The translations under genes and the position numbers were made by a program. From Hymenopellis radicata (taxonomy: Eukaryota > Basidiomycota > Agaricomycetes > Agaricales > Physalacriaceae): 64,000 nt of DNA. The notes beneath the pieces were generated by a model, which was not told where the DNA came from, searched no databases, and was given only the letters and a program-made list of their open reading frames with translations. Below are positions 33,672 through 46,005 of the stretch, piece after piece (position 1 is the stretch's first letter; every line of letters starts with the position of its first letter). Location of the stretch: positions 47,897 through 111,896 of the forward strand of contig JADNRX010000170.1 of NCBI GenBank assembly GCA_015501595.1, read 5' to 3'.

Positions 33672-36600
33672 ATGGTCCGCCCTCACCCACCTGTCCCATC
33701 TTCTCTCCGAAATCGTAACCGGATTACCAACAAGAGTCGTCTCAAGATTCACTATGGGAACGTCGACGTCGATCCTATCATCCCAGATGAAGATGACGAG
33801 AAGACCCGCTTGGCACAGCGAGTCCTGGGCGTCGACCAGGACGACGCAAATGTGAGTGGCCTCGCTCAGCCAATCAGAGGTCGCCCCATCATCGATCTCT
33901 GGTGGCAGTGCATTCCGCGGATTGCTGACTCATCACCTTTCATCTTCAGGAACACCATCTTCAGCAAGTCCTTTCTGAGGCGGCTCAACGCACCCAGAGC
34001 TCAAATCGTCGCGGCGGTGACAAGAACACTGAGTCGGCTGCCGCCTATATCCCGACGCCCGACTCTACTGGTCTCGTCGACAATTATGAACAACTTTATC
34101 CGCCTAAGCGAGGGCGAGAGTTCTTCACTTATGTCCAGTCGTCCAAAACGGTTGAAGAGTCGTGTCTCGGCGGACTCGCACAGGGATGCACGTACTTCAT
34201 GGATGAGCGGGATAAGGAATGGCTAGACAAGAACAACGAGGAGGCTCGCGGTGAAGGCACTAGTGCTCAGGCATCTATGACAGCCGGAACAAGAACGTCC
34301 GCCCGGAGTGCTAAAGTAAAGGGCAAGGAGCCTGACAACGCGGTCGCGGTTGAAATGAGTGATGATCACTTCGAGCTTGTTATGGGCTTGTTCGAGTTAA
34401 TCACACACGAAGAAACCGAATATCTTCATCACGTACGTTCTCCCTTCGCAGAGACTTTTGCATATCACCGACGACCTCTGCAGAGTCTGTCGGAGGGAAT
34501 GACATTTCCTTCATTCTCCAACTACCAGGAGACATTCGCCAACCCTCTATTACCTACCCATTTCGCCACCTTCGTCGTTCCTAATGGAATTCCGCCTCCA
34601 GCTCAGCTTTTAAGGATGGCGCGATGTGTCTATCCACATTGGAAGGGCCGAAGGATCGAGCGAGGCGGCATGAGAATAATTCCTCAACTGAATGTACGTC
34701 CTAGTCTTACGCCTTCTCGTGATATTCTCATATTGTATCAGGGTGACGAATCGGACACGCTCAATGAATCCTACATATGTTTTCGGCGACGCGAAGTCAA
34801 AGCTGTTCGAAAGACGCGAGCCTCGCAGGTTAACACCTCGGAGCGTCTCAGCGCGCTCCAGAAACAATTACACGAACCTTTGCAGGTGGCGAAAGCTGTT
34901 CTCAAACGAGAAGCCTTGAAACGGGAGTCATCTCACTTTTCCTTGAATATCTGGCAACGTCGGGTAGCCCTCGTCGATCTAAAGAGGAGGACTCCTTCGT
35001 TGGGTGAGAAGGGAGACGAAGAGTTGCTGATTGAGAAGGAGCTTCCTCCGCTGAAGAAACCAGATCTGTATGTTCCCATCCTATCGTTATGCAGGTCACT
35101 TATTTTTCTTACCTCTAGTCGTACTCGTATTCCACCGAAGGCCGAAGCTGGGACACCAGTCGTACCTCAGATCCGGACCGAACCTGCTCTTCATCCAAGC
35201 GAGCGAACCAGCATACTCAATACTAAGATCGAGGGCGCCCTTCAGAAGCGGAAGGAAAAGGATCACCAGTGGGAGGATGTTGTCGACGTATGTTTTTTTA
35301 CGTTTCAAACCTACATGTCGCTGATTGGTCTCAGAACCCATACACTTCTCCCTTTACACCGTTTCCTTCGCGACTCTATAAATTTGTCCCGCCCTCGACT
35401 TCACCCTCACCAGGCACGTCTTCAGAGAGTTCTGAAGACTCAAATATCCGATCGTCGTTCCGCCAGCCACGCGGTGTTCGACTTCGTCGAGGTCGTGGAG
35501 GTCGTATGCATGTGGACAGACGGGAGGTCAACCGACCTCGACCAAATCACAGCGCACGTCGGCATTCTGACGATTCCATGGATGTTGATTTACCAGATCC
35601 AGACGCTGAGAGGCGTCTGCAGGAGCGATGGCGGTTTGACGCGGACGATGCACCTTCCGTGGGACCGGGTGGCACAGAGGAACAGGACCGTTCCCTCGTG
35701 GAAGATTACGACGTCAAGTAAGTGCCCTACACACTCGTTCACCTTCCAATCTCATCATGTTTCAGATACCTTCACCATACAGTGAAGCTTCTGGCCGACC
35801 TTGATCCTCATGTCTTGACGGATCCTACACTCTTCAAGTATACTCCTGATGGGCGCAGGGAGACTGTGATTCCGTTCAGACTAGGTGGAGGTGTCGCCAA
35901 CACTATGCGCCGTGAAATTTCTCGCCCACCGAGTCAACAACCGATGATTTCGCAAGCAGCACAGCAGGCGCAAGCGGCTGCAGCGGCACAGCAGGTTGTC
36001 ACGAATGGTACTCCGATATCCATGCAGCAACAGATCAAGATGCCATCTGTAGGAGTTGGTCAGCATCTGCGCATATCAGCCAATGGAGGCATGCGGCCGA
36101 ATGGGATGCAGAGCAGCTCTCCTCCTCATTCTGCCTCTCCACCGCATTCTGGCATCCAATTCTCGCCTTCTCCCAACGGTTCTGCCCCTGCTGGGCGTCC
36201 CTCTATTACGATGCCTCACCTCGATTCTATGAAGATGGAGGGTAGCTTCGCGGTTCCGAACGGTTTGGTTACCAGCCAGCAACGCCAGGATTCCCCTCAG
36301 GCTTCCGAAGGCATTATTAACGGTAACTACATCACTAGGCCGAAGTCGCAGGAACAAAACCACGCCAACTACAATGTCGCGTACCCGGTTAATGGTCTTC
36401 AACAAGCCAACCAGTATATGAATGGCTCGACTGCGGGTCTCAGTCTGCAACAGATGCAGAGCTTGAAGTCGATCCTCGTCAATCAAGGACAGGATTTGCA
36501 GGCGGCGCACATCAACAGCATGCGGCAGCTTCCTACATCGTATATGCATTCCAATTTCAACGGTGTGAAACTGCCCAATGTTCGTCAGCAGCAGTGGACC

Positions 36601-36852
36601 CCTTCCTCCCCTATGCAACGCCCAGCTTCTGCTATGAACGGGTTTGACGCTGTCAATGGCTCACACTCACCCCATCTCGGACAGCCTGCGCCAGCACGTA
36701 CTCCCTCCGCCAACGGGGTGCGCCGCATGATGCCCTCACCGCACATGCCGCAACAAAGCCCTTCACCTATGCCTATGAATTCCCAATCCCCTCGCCCTCC
36801 TCCTACGCCGATCATGACGCCCGCTCAACCTATTGTTCAAGGCGGGTATTAG
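33672..36852 (+). CDS. EPL1: Enhancer of polycomb-like protein 1 (NuA4 subunit)
   Basis: Epl1 anchors the Esa1 catalytic module to the NuA4 histone acetyltransferase in the nucleus. The N-terminal EPcA domain is clear: SLRNRNRITNKSRLKIHYGN, IPTPDSTGLVDNYEQLYPP, DERDKEWLDKNN, then HFELVMGLFELITHEETEYL and DTLNESYICFRRREVKAVRK with TRASQ after it. The C-terminal half contains an Arg/Gly-rich block (GVRLRRGRGGRMHV), YLHHTVKLLADLDPHVL, and a long Gln/Pro/Ser/Met-rich tail ending in IMTPAQPIVQGGY. Introns at about 33850-33949, 34435-34498, 34695-34741, 35068-35119, 35288-35334 and 35718-35764 join the frames. The start is the ATG before VRPHPPVPSSL. Only the C-terminal tail is low-complexity. Confidence 0.94.
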
Positions 36853-37142
36853 GACTGCATTAAGATTATATACCAACGTTGTCTTCCCTTCTCAGTCTAG
36901 CCAATGTAATTTACGTTCACCCCCATCAGCTATATATTATTTCATGTGTACTTTACATCGTTGCGGGTTGGATTTTCTGTAGAGAGTAGCAAATTTAATT
37001 TTTCGTGTACAAGAAGTTCTCTCTACTCCTTGAAGCTTGAAGCTTGAAGTAGAAGGCAGTGGGCAAGGCACGGCCTCTTGAGTTTCGAATGTGCCTTCTT
37101 TTCCCGAAGATGCTCATGTTATATCTGTTGGTACATACAAGT

Positions 37143-39391
37143 CTACCAATCAAAGGCATCTGTCTGTAGATACATCTCGGTACATTTAGCTCGCCGGGAC
37201 AAAATATCGAGCTGGACAGATGTAACGGCATTACTGACATCCGTAAGCATCGACAGAGGGCCACACACTAGAATGTATGAGTACCACACCTGAGCAGTTA
37301 TTTTACAGCTTACCGGTGACTGCAACACGTCCATCCCACATCTGAGATCTCTTTTCGATGGTACTGGCAAGACAAGGACGGCCGGTATGCCATTGGATCA
37401 TGCTTGGTAGTTTGTCGAGGGACTCGGAGCAGCCCGAAGCTGAAATATCATCTACGACCAACTTCTCGTCTAACGGCTGCGTTACAAACACGGATATGAC
37501 AACTTCAAAACCATCGGGAAGCTGCTCTGAAAGATCTTTCAGGATGGCTTCGACATGAGCATCTGTTGGGGCGACTGAGCGAATGGTTCCCGAAAAGACA
37601 GAGAACGACTGACCACGAGCAGGCACTGCCCAAAGCAGCTCAACGGTAGTGCAACGTGACTTTACGCACGCTTCGGTTCGAAGGCATTGAATGAGATCCA
37701 CGAAAAGGGGAAGAATGTAAGCGATGCCGCTTCCTCCAGCAACCAAGAGCGCTGAATCAAACGCGCGCAATTCAGGCCGCGAATGTCCAAAGGGACCATC
37801 AAGCAGTACGGGGAGATCCAACTCCCGCCCGGCACCCTCGCATTTCTTTTTCAACGACCCAGTGAATCCACGCTGAGGAGCAATGAGGAAACACATTTCA
37901 TTGGGCTGTCGCGCTCCCTGGGGTATACTCGATATTGAGAAAGGATGAGATTCAAGAGGGCGAACAGTGGGGAATCGCAAGAAGACATGCTGTCCGGGAG
38001 TCCAGCCCAGTGTGGTATGAATGCGAATTGAGATAGTACCGGAGGGAAGGAGTTCGACTCGTGCACGGTGGACGCCGCTTCGAAGATTGACATAGATCAT
38101 ATAGCCGAGGCGCAGCACAACTCCCCACGCGAATACGGCGAACGTGGCGTACATATAATATCTGACGGATCGTAAGCTCAGTGACATTTATTAGAAAAGC
38201 GTTCAAAAGCTTACGGGCCATCCAGATATTGCCACACGTGGATCCACAAGAATCCAAAGTACGCTAATTGATCACACAAGGGTTAGCATGGTTTTCTCCC
38301 ACATCTGAAGAAAAAACTGACCTCCGACCGCTATGAGATGAAAAAACCAGAAGAACTCATAGCCAGCCTTCCGGAAAATGGGGAGACTGGCAAAACATAG
38401 CCATACGAGTGGCACGAACGCCGCGTACCCAGTCCAGAAAATCGACTGATTGCAATGTTGAGGTATGCATAGTATTTCAGATTACGAAAATCACTCTTAC
38501 GTTGTTCGCCCAATCCCAGGGCATGCCTCTTTCTCTGTGTGGCAATTAGTGTCTGTTCATTCGCGAGTAGATGAACTGGCGTACCGCATTGAACGAATGG
38601 TCATGGATATGGTGTGCACAAATGACATATAGAAGTGGAGCCCAGCGACTCCTTGATGAAGAACTTGCATTTTCTCATGGGATGTTCCTGTAAATAATCA
38701 GCCAGAGTTTAAACGCCTCTTGAGTCCTCGTACCAATCACAACAGCCACGATGTTAATCTTCTGGGCGAAAACTATCAGGAAGGGAAGTGTCGCCATGGC
38801 CAGCCACTCGCTGCGCAATCCTAGCGGAGGCGAGCCATCTTCAGAAAGAGCCTATTGAGATCGCTCCCAGGATGTAGACGAAGATGAATGACGCACAGAA
38901 CGGAGGTCTGTAGTAATTGGTTACCGCAAAGCAATACAAGGTCGTGAAAATGAATCCGGCAAGCAGGAGTAGAAAGTTGGCACGATTCGAAGAGGTGTAG
39001 AACGGCGCAATGAACCTATTGACCGATGTAGGTAGTCTCGGATAACCAATGTATCGAAATATAGCATAAGCCCTGTCTGCTAGAGTGAGCGTCTGAGAGG
39101 CACGAGGTTCTGATAACCTAGCACCAGTCGGTCAAATATAGTCACAGACCTTGAAGTCGTTCTTTACCTGCGACGTTGAGTCCATCTGAAATGGAGGTTG
39201 AACAGAATTGCGATGAAGATCATCGCAGCCATCAAATACATCCCATAGTACCCGTAGCGGACGGATGATTCCCAAGTCTCTGGAAGATTGTGCTGATACG
39301 CCATCTTCTCAGCATGAGTTGGGACGTAATGCCCATTAAAAAAAGTCCCAGCAATGTCATCGTACATGCGAGCGTTCAGAGTATGGTCCAT
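37143..39391 (-). CDS. Ferric/cupric reductase transmembrane component (FRE family)
   Basis: Plasma-membrane metalloreductase that passes electrons from NADPH through FAD and two haems to extracellular iron or copper. The N-terminal half has several hydrophobic helices, including MYLMAAMIFIAILFNLHF, FLLLLAGFIFTTLYCFAV, and haem-type histidine segments HEKMQVLHQGVAGLHFYMSF and FFWFFHLIAVG. The FAD site is HPFSISSIP after TPGQHVFLRFP. The NADPH site includes LLVAGGSGIAYILPLFVDL, and the C-terminal CGPLSMLTDVSNAV ends in AFDW, as in the family. The last intron (about 37312-37267) removes a stretch between VAVT and VCGPLS. Eight or more introns are inferred. The start is the ATG before DHTLNARMYDD. 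The gene converges with EPL1 over 290 bases. Confidence 0.9.
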
Positions 39392-40738
39392 GACGACTGG
39401 ATAACGGGACAATACGCATCCTGGCCAATACGGAGAATTCCTTTATAGACGGATAATATGCGGCGCGAGTCCCGGAACCAAGAGATTTGTAGCAACATGG
39501 AAAGCACAAGTTTTCCGAGGTTGGACGTCGAGGCCACCAAGATCAAATATTAATAAGCATAACGCGTAACGGAGGGAAACCCCATAGACTTGTCTAGAGA
39601 AAGGCTATGGAAAATCCCAGGCTTAGGAGAATGCCAAGAGGTTGTAGTTCGCGTAGGAGACAGTCTTCAGAGGAAGAGGAATGCAAGAACGAGCACAACG
39701 ACGACCAGAGCAGGTTGATGAGGTCTGTGACGTGGACCAGAGCCAAAGGGGAGCTCGGATTATGTTAGCAACAGACACTTGAGCCCTGAGCCAATCGCAA
39801 AATTGCGGAGCGCGAAAGTCGCGCTCGTACCTGCTCGTACGTGCTGAAGTCAACTTGACCGATGCGCAGAAAGGACAAGGGAAAATGCAAGGGGAAAGAA
39901 ATAATGGCAACATATAGCATGAGCTATAGGCGTGTGTGCTGCTCTATTGCCTAGGATGGGAGGAGAAGGTAAGAAGGAGAGAACGGAGAACTCAGAGCCG
40001 CAATCGGCAGTCTCGGCATATTCATCCCGGAGCTATATAAGAAAGTTGAGCCATTTCCGCGCCATATTTCCTTCCCCTCCTACCATGGACGCGCAGTCCT
40101 ATTTAGCGGCGGCGACTTCTCTCTTCTACCGCGGTCTTCCTGTTTTACGAGTCCTTGTCTGTTTCTGTTTCTACTTCCCAAGTCTCTGTTTCGCGCGCCC
40201 GTCGTGATTGATTCTCTACACTTGTCCCAACCGCTGCATATGCGTAGCTCTCAGCGTTCTTGCCATCATTCCCTACTGGACGGTGCTATGGGTTTCTGAC
40301 GATTTTCGCGACCCGCCTTTCCCCACAAGCTTCTTCCTTCCAGCTGCTCTTAGTGGCGTCCATGTTCTCACTGCTCAGGATCTACCCTATGGTGTTGTGA
40401 CACAGTCGTTTGCCAAGACGATCCTCTCCGGCGCTATTCGGTGATTGTTGCACCCTCGTAACAGGTCTTGGCCCGAATTCCATGGTTTCTTCCGACAGTG
40501 TCTTTCGATAGTCGTCGTGTTTCATTGCATGAGGCCGCCTCGTGTAGGACATCGGATGGGATATGCTTCTTATTGGCCGCTCCAAAGCCCGTTATCTGGT
40601 TATTCTACTTTCCGTCAATCAGTAATCTCATTGCATGGTCCCCATATTAAATTTGGTGGGTAATATTCGGCCTCAAGACACCTTTTGTTTACACATGTCA
40701 TAGCCGTTTACCCTTCGTACATCTGCGACTGAATATAT
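39392..40738. other. Region between ferric reductase and DJ-1-like gene
   Basis: About 1.35 kb without a supported gene. A TATATAAG box at about 40033 sits some 50 bases before an ATG in a good fungal context (40085, DAQSYLAAATSLFYRG, 40 codons). No further exons could be found, so this may be a short or unresolved gene or noise. The reductase promoter is also expected here. Confidence 0.35.
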
Positions 40739-41550
40739 ATGTGGAGAGTGACCACTTTTGCTTCATTTCCCCTCATGAGATCGATTGTGACCTTCCTTTT
40801 TACAAGCGCCCTCCTTCAGGCGAGTGTCTTCGCTGGTAATGGTGCGTACGCGTCAAGTTCATCCTCATACTTGGTAAATGGCCGCCATGTAGAGTCGCTA
40901 CCAGTCAACTTCGGGATAGTCGTCTTTCCTTCGTTCACAGCGCTGGACGTCTTCGGTCCTCTGGAGGCGCTGAACATGCTGGCCTTGCAAGTCCCCATCA
41001 ATCTCGCGATTATTGCCCCGACGTTAGAGCCTGTTACTACCAAACCCCAGTCGGCAGCCATGAACACACAGAACTCTAACTGCTCCGAGTCGCTTGTTCC
41101 CACTCATACCTTCGACGAGCCCCCCGCAGATCTCGAGGTCCTTATTGTTCCAGGTGGCATTGGCACTCGTAACCCCAGCATCAACTCCACGGTTGACTAT
41201 GTCGCCGCAGCGTATCCCTCTCTTCGCTATTTGATCACCGTTTGCACGGGGGCGACCATTGCTGCCAAAGCTGGTGTCCTGGACGGGAAAAATGCCACCA
41301 CCAATAAGCTATCGTGGACGTGGGCCACATCTACAGGTTCAAACGTCAATTGGATATCTCATGCCAGATGGGTTGTCGATGGAAACATATACACTACATC
41401 GGGGGTGAGTGCGGGCATTGACGGTTTTTTTGGCTTTTATGGAAGACCTGTACGAGAGTAACATCACTACCACAATTTCGAACGGCATGGAGTATGAAAG
41501 GCATACGAACGCCAGTTACGATCCATTCGCTGATCTTTACAGATTGTAGC
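40739..41550 (+). CDS. DJ-1/PfpI (ThiJ) family protein, secreted
   Basis: A class-I glutamine amidotransferase-like fold protein, close to isocyanide-hydratase and transcriptional-regulator-type PfpI members. A signal peptide is seen (RSIVTFLFTSALLQASVFA). Domain motifs are NFGIVVFPSFTALDVFGPLE (acid before the elbow), DLEVLIVPGGIGTR, and the nucleophile elbow YLITVCTGATIAAKAGVLDG with Cys. Then ISHARWVVDGNIYTTSGVSA follows, as in the family. After GIDGFFGF the listed frame stops, while the true end (MEDLYESNITTTISNGMEYE then HTNASYDPFADLYRL) continues in the next frame. One extra T in the GGCTTTTATGG stretch (41433-41442) explains it. A later start at 40775 gives the better signal peptide. 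Confidence 0.85.
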
Positions 41551-41601
41551 CAACAGCTTGATACCGTACCTACAATAAGTACAATGTTGCGCAGATGCTG
41601 T

Positions 41602-43230
41602 TTAGTCAATTTGCATGGGTTGGCCAATATCCTGTCCTGGCACTTCCATCTCGGCGTCTTCATTCTCGGAATCGTTGTCCCCTTCGTTCTCAATTGTGAT
41701 TCCTTCTTTCTTGAGTCTCTCTCGCTCCTGTAACTCGTCGCGTTGCGCGATCTTTGTCTCGAGATCGTGCGAAAGCTTCTTCAAGGCATCTTCGAATCGT
41801 CTCTGCAAAGCGCGTCAGAAACAGTAAATAGTACGACAGACCAAGCCTTACTCTGATGAGAGGATTAGCTGAGCTAGCTATCTCTTTGCCCTTCTTGTCG
41901 ACGGCTGCCTGCAAATCGCGGATTTCTTCATTCAGCAACTTGCGGGCTTGCGACTCTTCGTCATCCTCGTCGTCCTCCTCTTCTTCGCTTTCGTCATCTT
42001 CATCATCTTCATCTTCGTCACCTTCCTCGTCCTCCCCGTCGCCGAGAGCCAGGTCAAGCTCTGCAGCTAGTTCCTCGTCGATGTCACCATCAGGCTCTGC
42101 ATCTTCATCCTCATCGTCGTCGCCATCACCTTCCCCGAGATCTCCACCAGGTGTTGCGGGATCCATGTCGGAGATGGCAGGAGTCGGGGCATCCAGAGCT
42201 TGTTCTTGCTCCATAAACTCTGAATCTGACAACTCTGGATTGACATTCTCCAAAACGTCTGGTGCATTGTGAAAGGGCGAACTTGTGACAAATTGTGTCT
42301 CTTACCAAATTTCACTTCTGACGCTAGAGCATCTTCCTCTAGGAGCCTTTCAACAGCTTCTTCGGTGCTTTCGATAGTCTGGCAGACAATGAAAAGACGA
42401 GGCGAAACATGACGATTGACATACCCGTCTGTTTATTCGCTTACGGAACCTACGTTTTCTGACATGATGTAAGGGAGCAGTGATGCCATGAGGCCAGATA
42501 AACTCTTCAATGTTGAAGTTCTTCTGATTGGCCTGAGGCTCGTCATTCTCAATACGGTTCTCAACGACAAGCATCTACGAGGCGTTAACTAGATGACATG
42601 GAGAAGCACGGAAGGTGCCACCTGACATATATCCGCAACTTTGAACATCTGTTTATTATCCAACGTCTTCTGCGCTTCAATTATACAAGGAAGGTCGACC
42701 AGTTTGGAGGTGTATGTCGAATTGCCAATGTGAAATTGCGCGCGCCTAGAGTCTGTTATCTTGTTAGATCACGCGTCTTCCTGGAAAATGCACGCACCCT
42801 TGAACTTGAACCAGACATCGTTTGACACCTCACGAGCGGCGACCATCTTGCGTAGCTTGTCGCAGTCCTCTCCCGCAGGCATACGAAGTATGAATTGTTC
42901 TTCAAAGGCAATATCCTCGTCATCCGAGTCTAGCTCCCTATCATACTGACCCAAGAATGACATCCCAGGAGCTTGAGCCGCCGCCTTTTCGCTCAACTTG
43001 AGTTTAAGCTTCGGCGCAGGCTTGTTCCGTGTATTACCAGAGCGTGTCGTTCGTTCTGCTGTATCGACAACCGGACGCGTCGAAGCACTGATAGTCCGGA
43101 GCCGCGATGAGTGGCGGGCTTCAGGCTGAGCCGTGGTCGGGGCTGCAAGAGCAGGATCAACAGCGGAGGAAGAAGCAACATTAGATGGGCCCGCTTCATT
43201 TTCAACGTCCACTACGATATCGTCGTCCAT
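41602..43230 (-). CDS. TAF7: TFIID subunit TAF7
   Basis: TAF7 binds TAF1 inside TFIID at RNA polymerase II promoters. The conserved TAFII55 N-terminal domain begins with FEEQFILRMPAGEDCDKLRK, continues through DVWFKFK, RARFHIGNSTYTSKLVDLPC, IIEAQKTLDNKQMFKVADIC and the QMLVVENRI block, then NFNIEEFIWPHGITAPLHHV followed by RKRRFRKR. After this are a long acidic tract (many D/E in a row, around 41960-42130) and a C-terminal coiled-coil-like region (FEDALKKLSHDLETKIAQRD). The Ser-rich plus-strand frame at 41856-42272 is just the mirror of the acidic tract. The N-terminal 90 residues are disordered. The start is the ATG of DDDIVVDVEN, about 150 bases from the divergent DUF3632 gene. Confidence 0.93.
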
Positions 43231-43379
43231 GGTAAAAACAGAGGTCGTTAGCGGGGTGCGGGCAATGAGCTTGACGTTGTGGTGGTGGTTCAGATCGTCA
43301 AATGTTATGCAGAGCCAAACAAATACACAGCCACGTCGCTCGTTGAATGAACGATTCCACGACTTGGAGACCACTCATC

Positions 43380-44227
43380 ATGGCGCTCGATGCAGAGCCA
43401 GAAATGTCCTTTCTAGGGCCTATCGACGACTACATTTTAGGAAATGCACCACTTGACGATGTTGTTCACCGCCTAACGCATTGGGCTACGCAACTTAATC
43501 CACCTCCTGATGGAGGCGAATTTGGGAGCCTCTGGGATTTATGGAGCGATTTTAATCAGGTGGCTCAAAGGGCACCGGAAAAGCAGGATAGGCTTGTCGA
43601 GCTTCTCCTTGCCATCAAAAATCTGCCACATGTCCTCAAGCCTGATGATGAACGCTTGACCTGCTGGGGTGGGCGTTTTTGGGAGGATTTACCGATTTTC
43701 GGGCCAAACATGCGCGAATCCTGGAACTGTAAGTGCCATCAGGGAATCGGTCTTCTATATCGCGACACTCACCTTATGTAGTCTTCGATCCTGAAGACAC
43801 AGAGCCGCATCGCGACCTGATTCGAAAGAATTGGATTCATCTGAACGCGTTTGTTGCGCGAATTACCGATGCTCAAGTGTCTGATTTTGATCTCTATGCT
43901 ATTTGGGAGTTGCGTGAAGCGTTGGAACATCCCGTTGATAGCACTACCAACGTCAGAGTTCAAGCCGCAGCTCAGTGGATTTTTTTCGCGGGCCTTCGTC
44001 TATATCAATCCGAAAAGATCTTTGAACATGGACCTCTTGTTGGAGATCCTGCCCGAGGTGGACCTCTTTTCATCGGAGAACGAGGCTTCACCAAGGAGCG
44101 GTGGATGTTTTGGAAGCAGAGGTTTGAGGCTCTGTCTACGGACCCGCAACTCTCGGATGACGCGCGACGTGTTGCGGACGAAGCTCTGCAAGCAATAATT
44201 ACGGTGGAAAATAAATTTACGATTTAA
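43380..44227 (+). CDS. DUF3632 family protein
   Basis: Resembles the fungal DUF3632 family, of unknown biochemical role and often found in many copies. Visible family-like parts are WGGRFWEDLPIFGPNMRESW, NWIHLNAFVARITDAQVSDF, YAIWELREALEHPV and QAAAQWIFFAGLRLYQSEKI. One intron near 43730-43782 (GTAAGT to TAG) joins SWN to FFDPEDTE. The protein is about 265 residues, mostly helical by composition, with no signal peptide. The ATG chosen directly precedes ALDAEPEMSFLG; an in-frame upstream ATG at 43347 is possible. Confidence 0.8.
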
Positions 44228-44345
44228 GTAATATTGCCTAGTTGTCGCTGCTACGATGGACTGTGCATCCTTCTAGAATCTATAGACTATAGATGGTTTA
44301 CAGCAGGCTATCTGGGAGATATGGTACACGTCGATGTATGAACAG

Positions 44346-45272
44346 CTAATTCAAAGTCAATCCAATCTCCTCCCCAAAAAGCTTTTGAGCACGGATTGCC
44401 CAGCACTTCATGTTAAGGCGCAGACCACTACCATGGCCCTTCCTGCGATACAGGCCACTGTAAGAAACGTTGATGTTAATAGTACACTCGAAAATTTCGT
44501 CGAAACCTCCGCGACTAGTGGGCTTGGTCCAGCAACGATGTAGACTAAGAGTTCCGGAGGAACTCGATACTCCACAACCACCGTCAACGGACAGTCTCCC
44601 TTTGATTGTAGGCTCATCCTTTCCAATAAGCTGTATTCCCTCCAAAGAGATCTCGTATTGTTCGCCAGACATTGGGTCTTCAAATGCCTTGATTTCGAAG
44701 GCGCCATCGCTACCGTACGATTTCGGGATGGCGGCACGAGCAGTAAAGTCGGGTTCGGCTTGGAATTTTTTCATAAGCTCCAGCAACTTCTCAAAGTCGG
44801 GAGAGCCCTTGTCGTAGCCAGAGTCCAAGCAAGGAAGGTCCTTGTGATAGATATCAAACTTTCCGAAGAGATCGACAGTCTGGAGCAAACAGTGAATAAA
44901 GGTTGTCACTTGTGTCAAGAACAAACATACATCTTTGTCGGGAGTGGCTTCCTTCGAGGCCTTAGCCTGTGGGACCGGCGCGTCTTCCTAAAAGGAATGC
45001 CGAATGTTGAGTGAGAAGAAGTGACAACGACAGGTTGTGCATACCTCGTCCTCCGCATTGACTCGCTAGCTTGACGCTTACTGCGCTTAGCGGGGGGCGC
45101 CTTTATTCTTTCGTCGTCGGAAACGTCGCTCGAGTCTGACTCAGAGTCCGAAGATGGTGTGGGGATGTGGCGCAGATAGATGGGGGGATGTAACGGACGG
45201 GGTAGGCGTCCGACTGATCACGTAGTTGATAGAACGAATACACTTAGTCTTGTGTATGTAGTTGTGGTTCAT
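44346..45272 (-). CDS. Unknown protein with acidic/basic nuclear-type N-terminus
   Basis: I do not recognise the family. The N-terminal part has a Ser/Asp cluster (SSDSESDSSDVSDDE) followed by a basic patch (PPAKRSKRQ), a typical nuclear pattern. Then come EDAPVPQAKASKEATPDKD, an exon with TVDLFGKFDIYHKDLPCL, and DFEKLLELMKKFQAEPDFTA with SGEQYEISLEGIQLIG. Introns at about 45050-44992 and 44932-44882 have consensus ends. Frame is lost at about 45055-45062, between QASES and AEDE, as though one base were missing. The start could be the ATG at 45272 but the first 60 residues do not read through cleanly, so the 5' end is open. It converges with the DUF3632 gene. Confidence 0.55.
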
Positions 45273-45358
45273 AGGTAGAAAAGAAAAGTGAGAATACAAC
45301 AGGCATAAAAAATGTCAGACTCATAAGGAGTCAGAAAATCCTGAGTCAGACGACCATT

Positions 45359-45584
45359 CTAGCTGCGAGACGAGAGCGACCTGGCGCGTTTTTGGCCAGC
45401 CTTCTTCGCTGGGGCCTTCTTCGCGGGCGCTTTCTTTGCAGCTGCCTTTTTGGCGTCGGCGCCTTTTTAGCAGGCGCAGGTTTCTTCGGTGCGGTCGTCT
45501 TGGCTTTGGCGGCAGTGGCGGCTTTCTTCTAGATAGAGTTCAGCACAGACACGAAAGAATGGATACAATACAGACGGGTGGCAT
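45359..45584 (-). CDS. Small Lys/Ala/Pro-rich basic protein (histone H1 tail-like)
   Basis: A short gene of two exons. Exon 1 encodes only MPP and is followed by an intron at 45575-45529 with GT and AG ends. Exon 2 encodes KKAATAAKAKTTAPKKPAPA-KKA. It then becomes KKAAAKKAPAKKAPAKKAG and QKRARSLSSRS if one base is supplied near 45450-45470. Composition and the MPPKK start resemble fungal histone H1 or HMG-like tails, but no globular winged-helix domain is visible, so this is not called as histone H1. Without the shift the frame runs on as Arg-rich sequence to 45346. Confidence 0.5.
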
Positions 45585-46005
45585 GTTAAAAGATGATAAG
45601 CTTGATAATGAAGAGAACCAAGATGACAACCGCGCTTTATACAGTTTTAGAAGTGGTCAAAGCACGGTTTCCGGGTCCAAGTGTCGTGACGCAGACAATA
45701 AGTGTAGAGAGGCTGCCATGAGTAAAGACGCGCGGACCGTTAAATTTGGTCTTGGCCTTGGCCAGGATTTGGTACTTGGAGGCCCAAGTTAGAACAGGAC
45801 TTGGTAGAACTAATGATGGACTGTGATCGAGGCGTGATCGTGACAAGTGCTGCTTTTTCCTTTGTCCCCTGACCATTTCTGACTAGGTTCAGCCACCGTG
45901 GCTTACCCTAATTCTGCCCGACTTGCCTCTCGCGCACGATTTGTGCTACCCCCTTTCCCAGCGACACCGACCGATATCATCAATCGAGTTCTCACAAGTC
46001 TGGTC
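45585..46005. promoter_or_regulatory. Divergent region, basic protein / pseudouridine synthase
   Basis: About 420 bases between divergent starts. Frames here (45436-45792 plus and 45637-45876 minus) overlap antisense and show no domain. The promoters of both genes are expected here. Confidence 0.35.

Noticed and set aside
36076..36618. 180-codon minus-strand frame opposite the EPL1 tail
   Set aside because: It is a shadow of the Gln/Ser/Pro-rich EPL1 C-terminus.
41856..42272. 138-codon Ser-rich plus-strand frame
   Set aside because: It is the mirror of the TAF7 acidic tract (GAN/GAY codons read in reverse give Ser), not an independent gene.
45359..45584. Histone H1
   Set aside because: Only a tail-like sequence is visible; the winged-helix globular domain is not found nearby on this strand.
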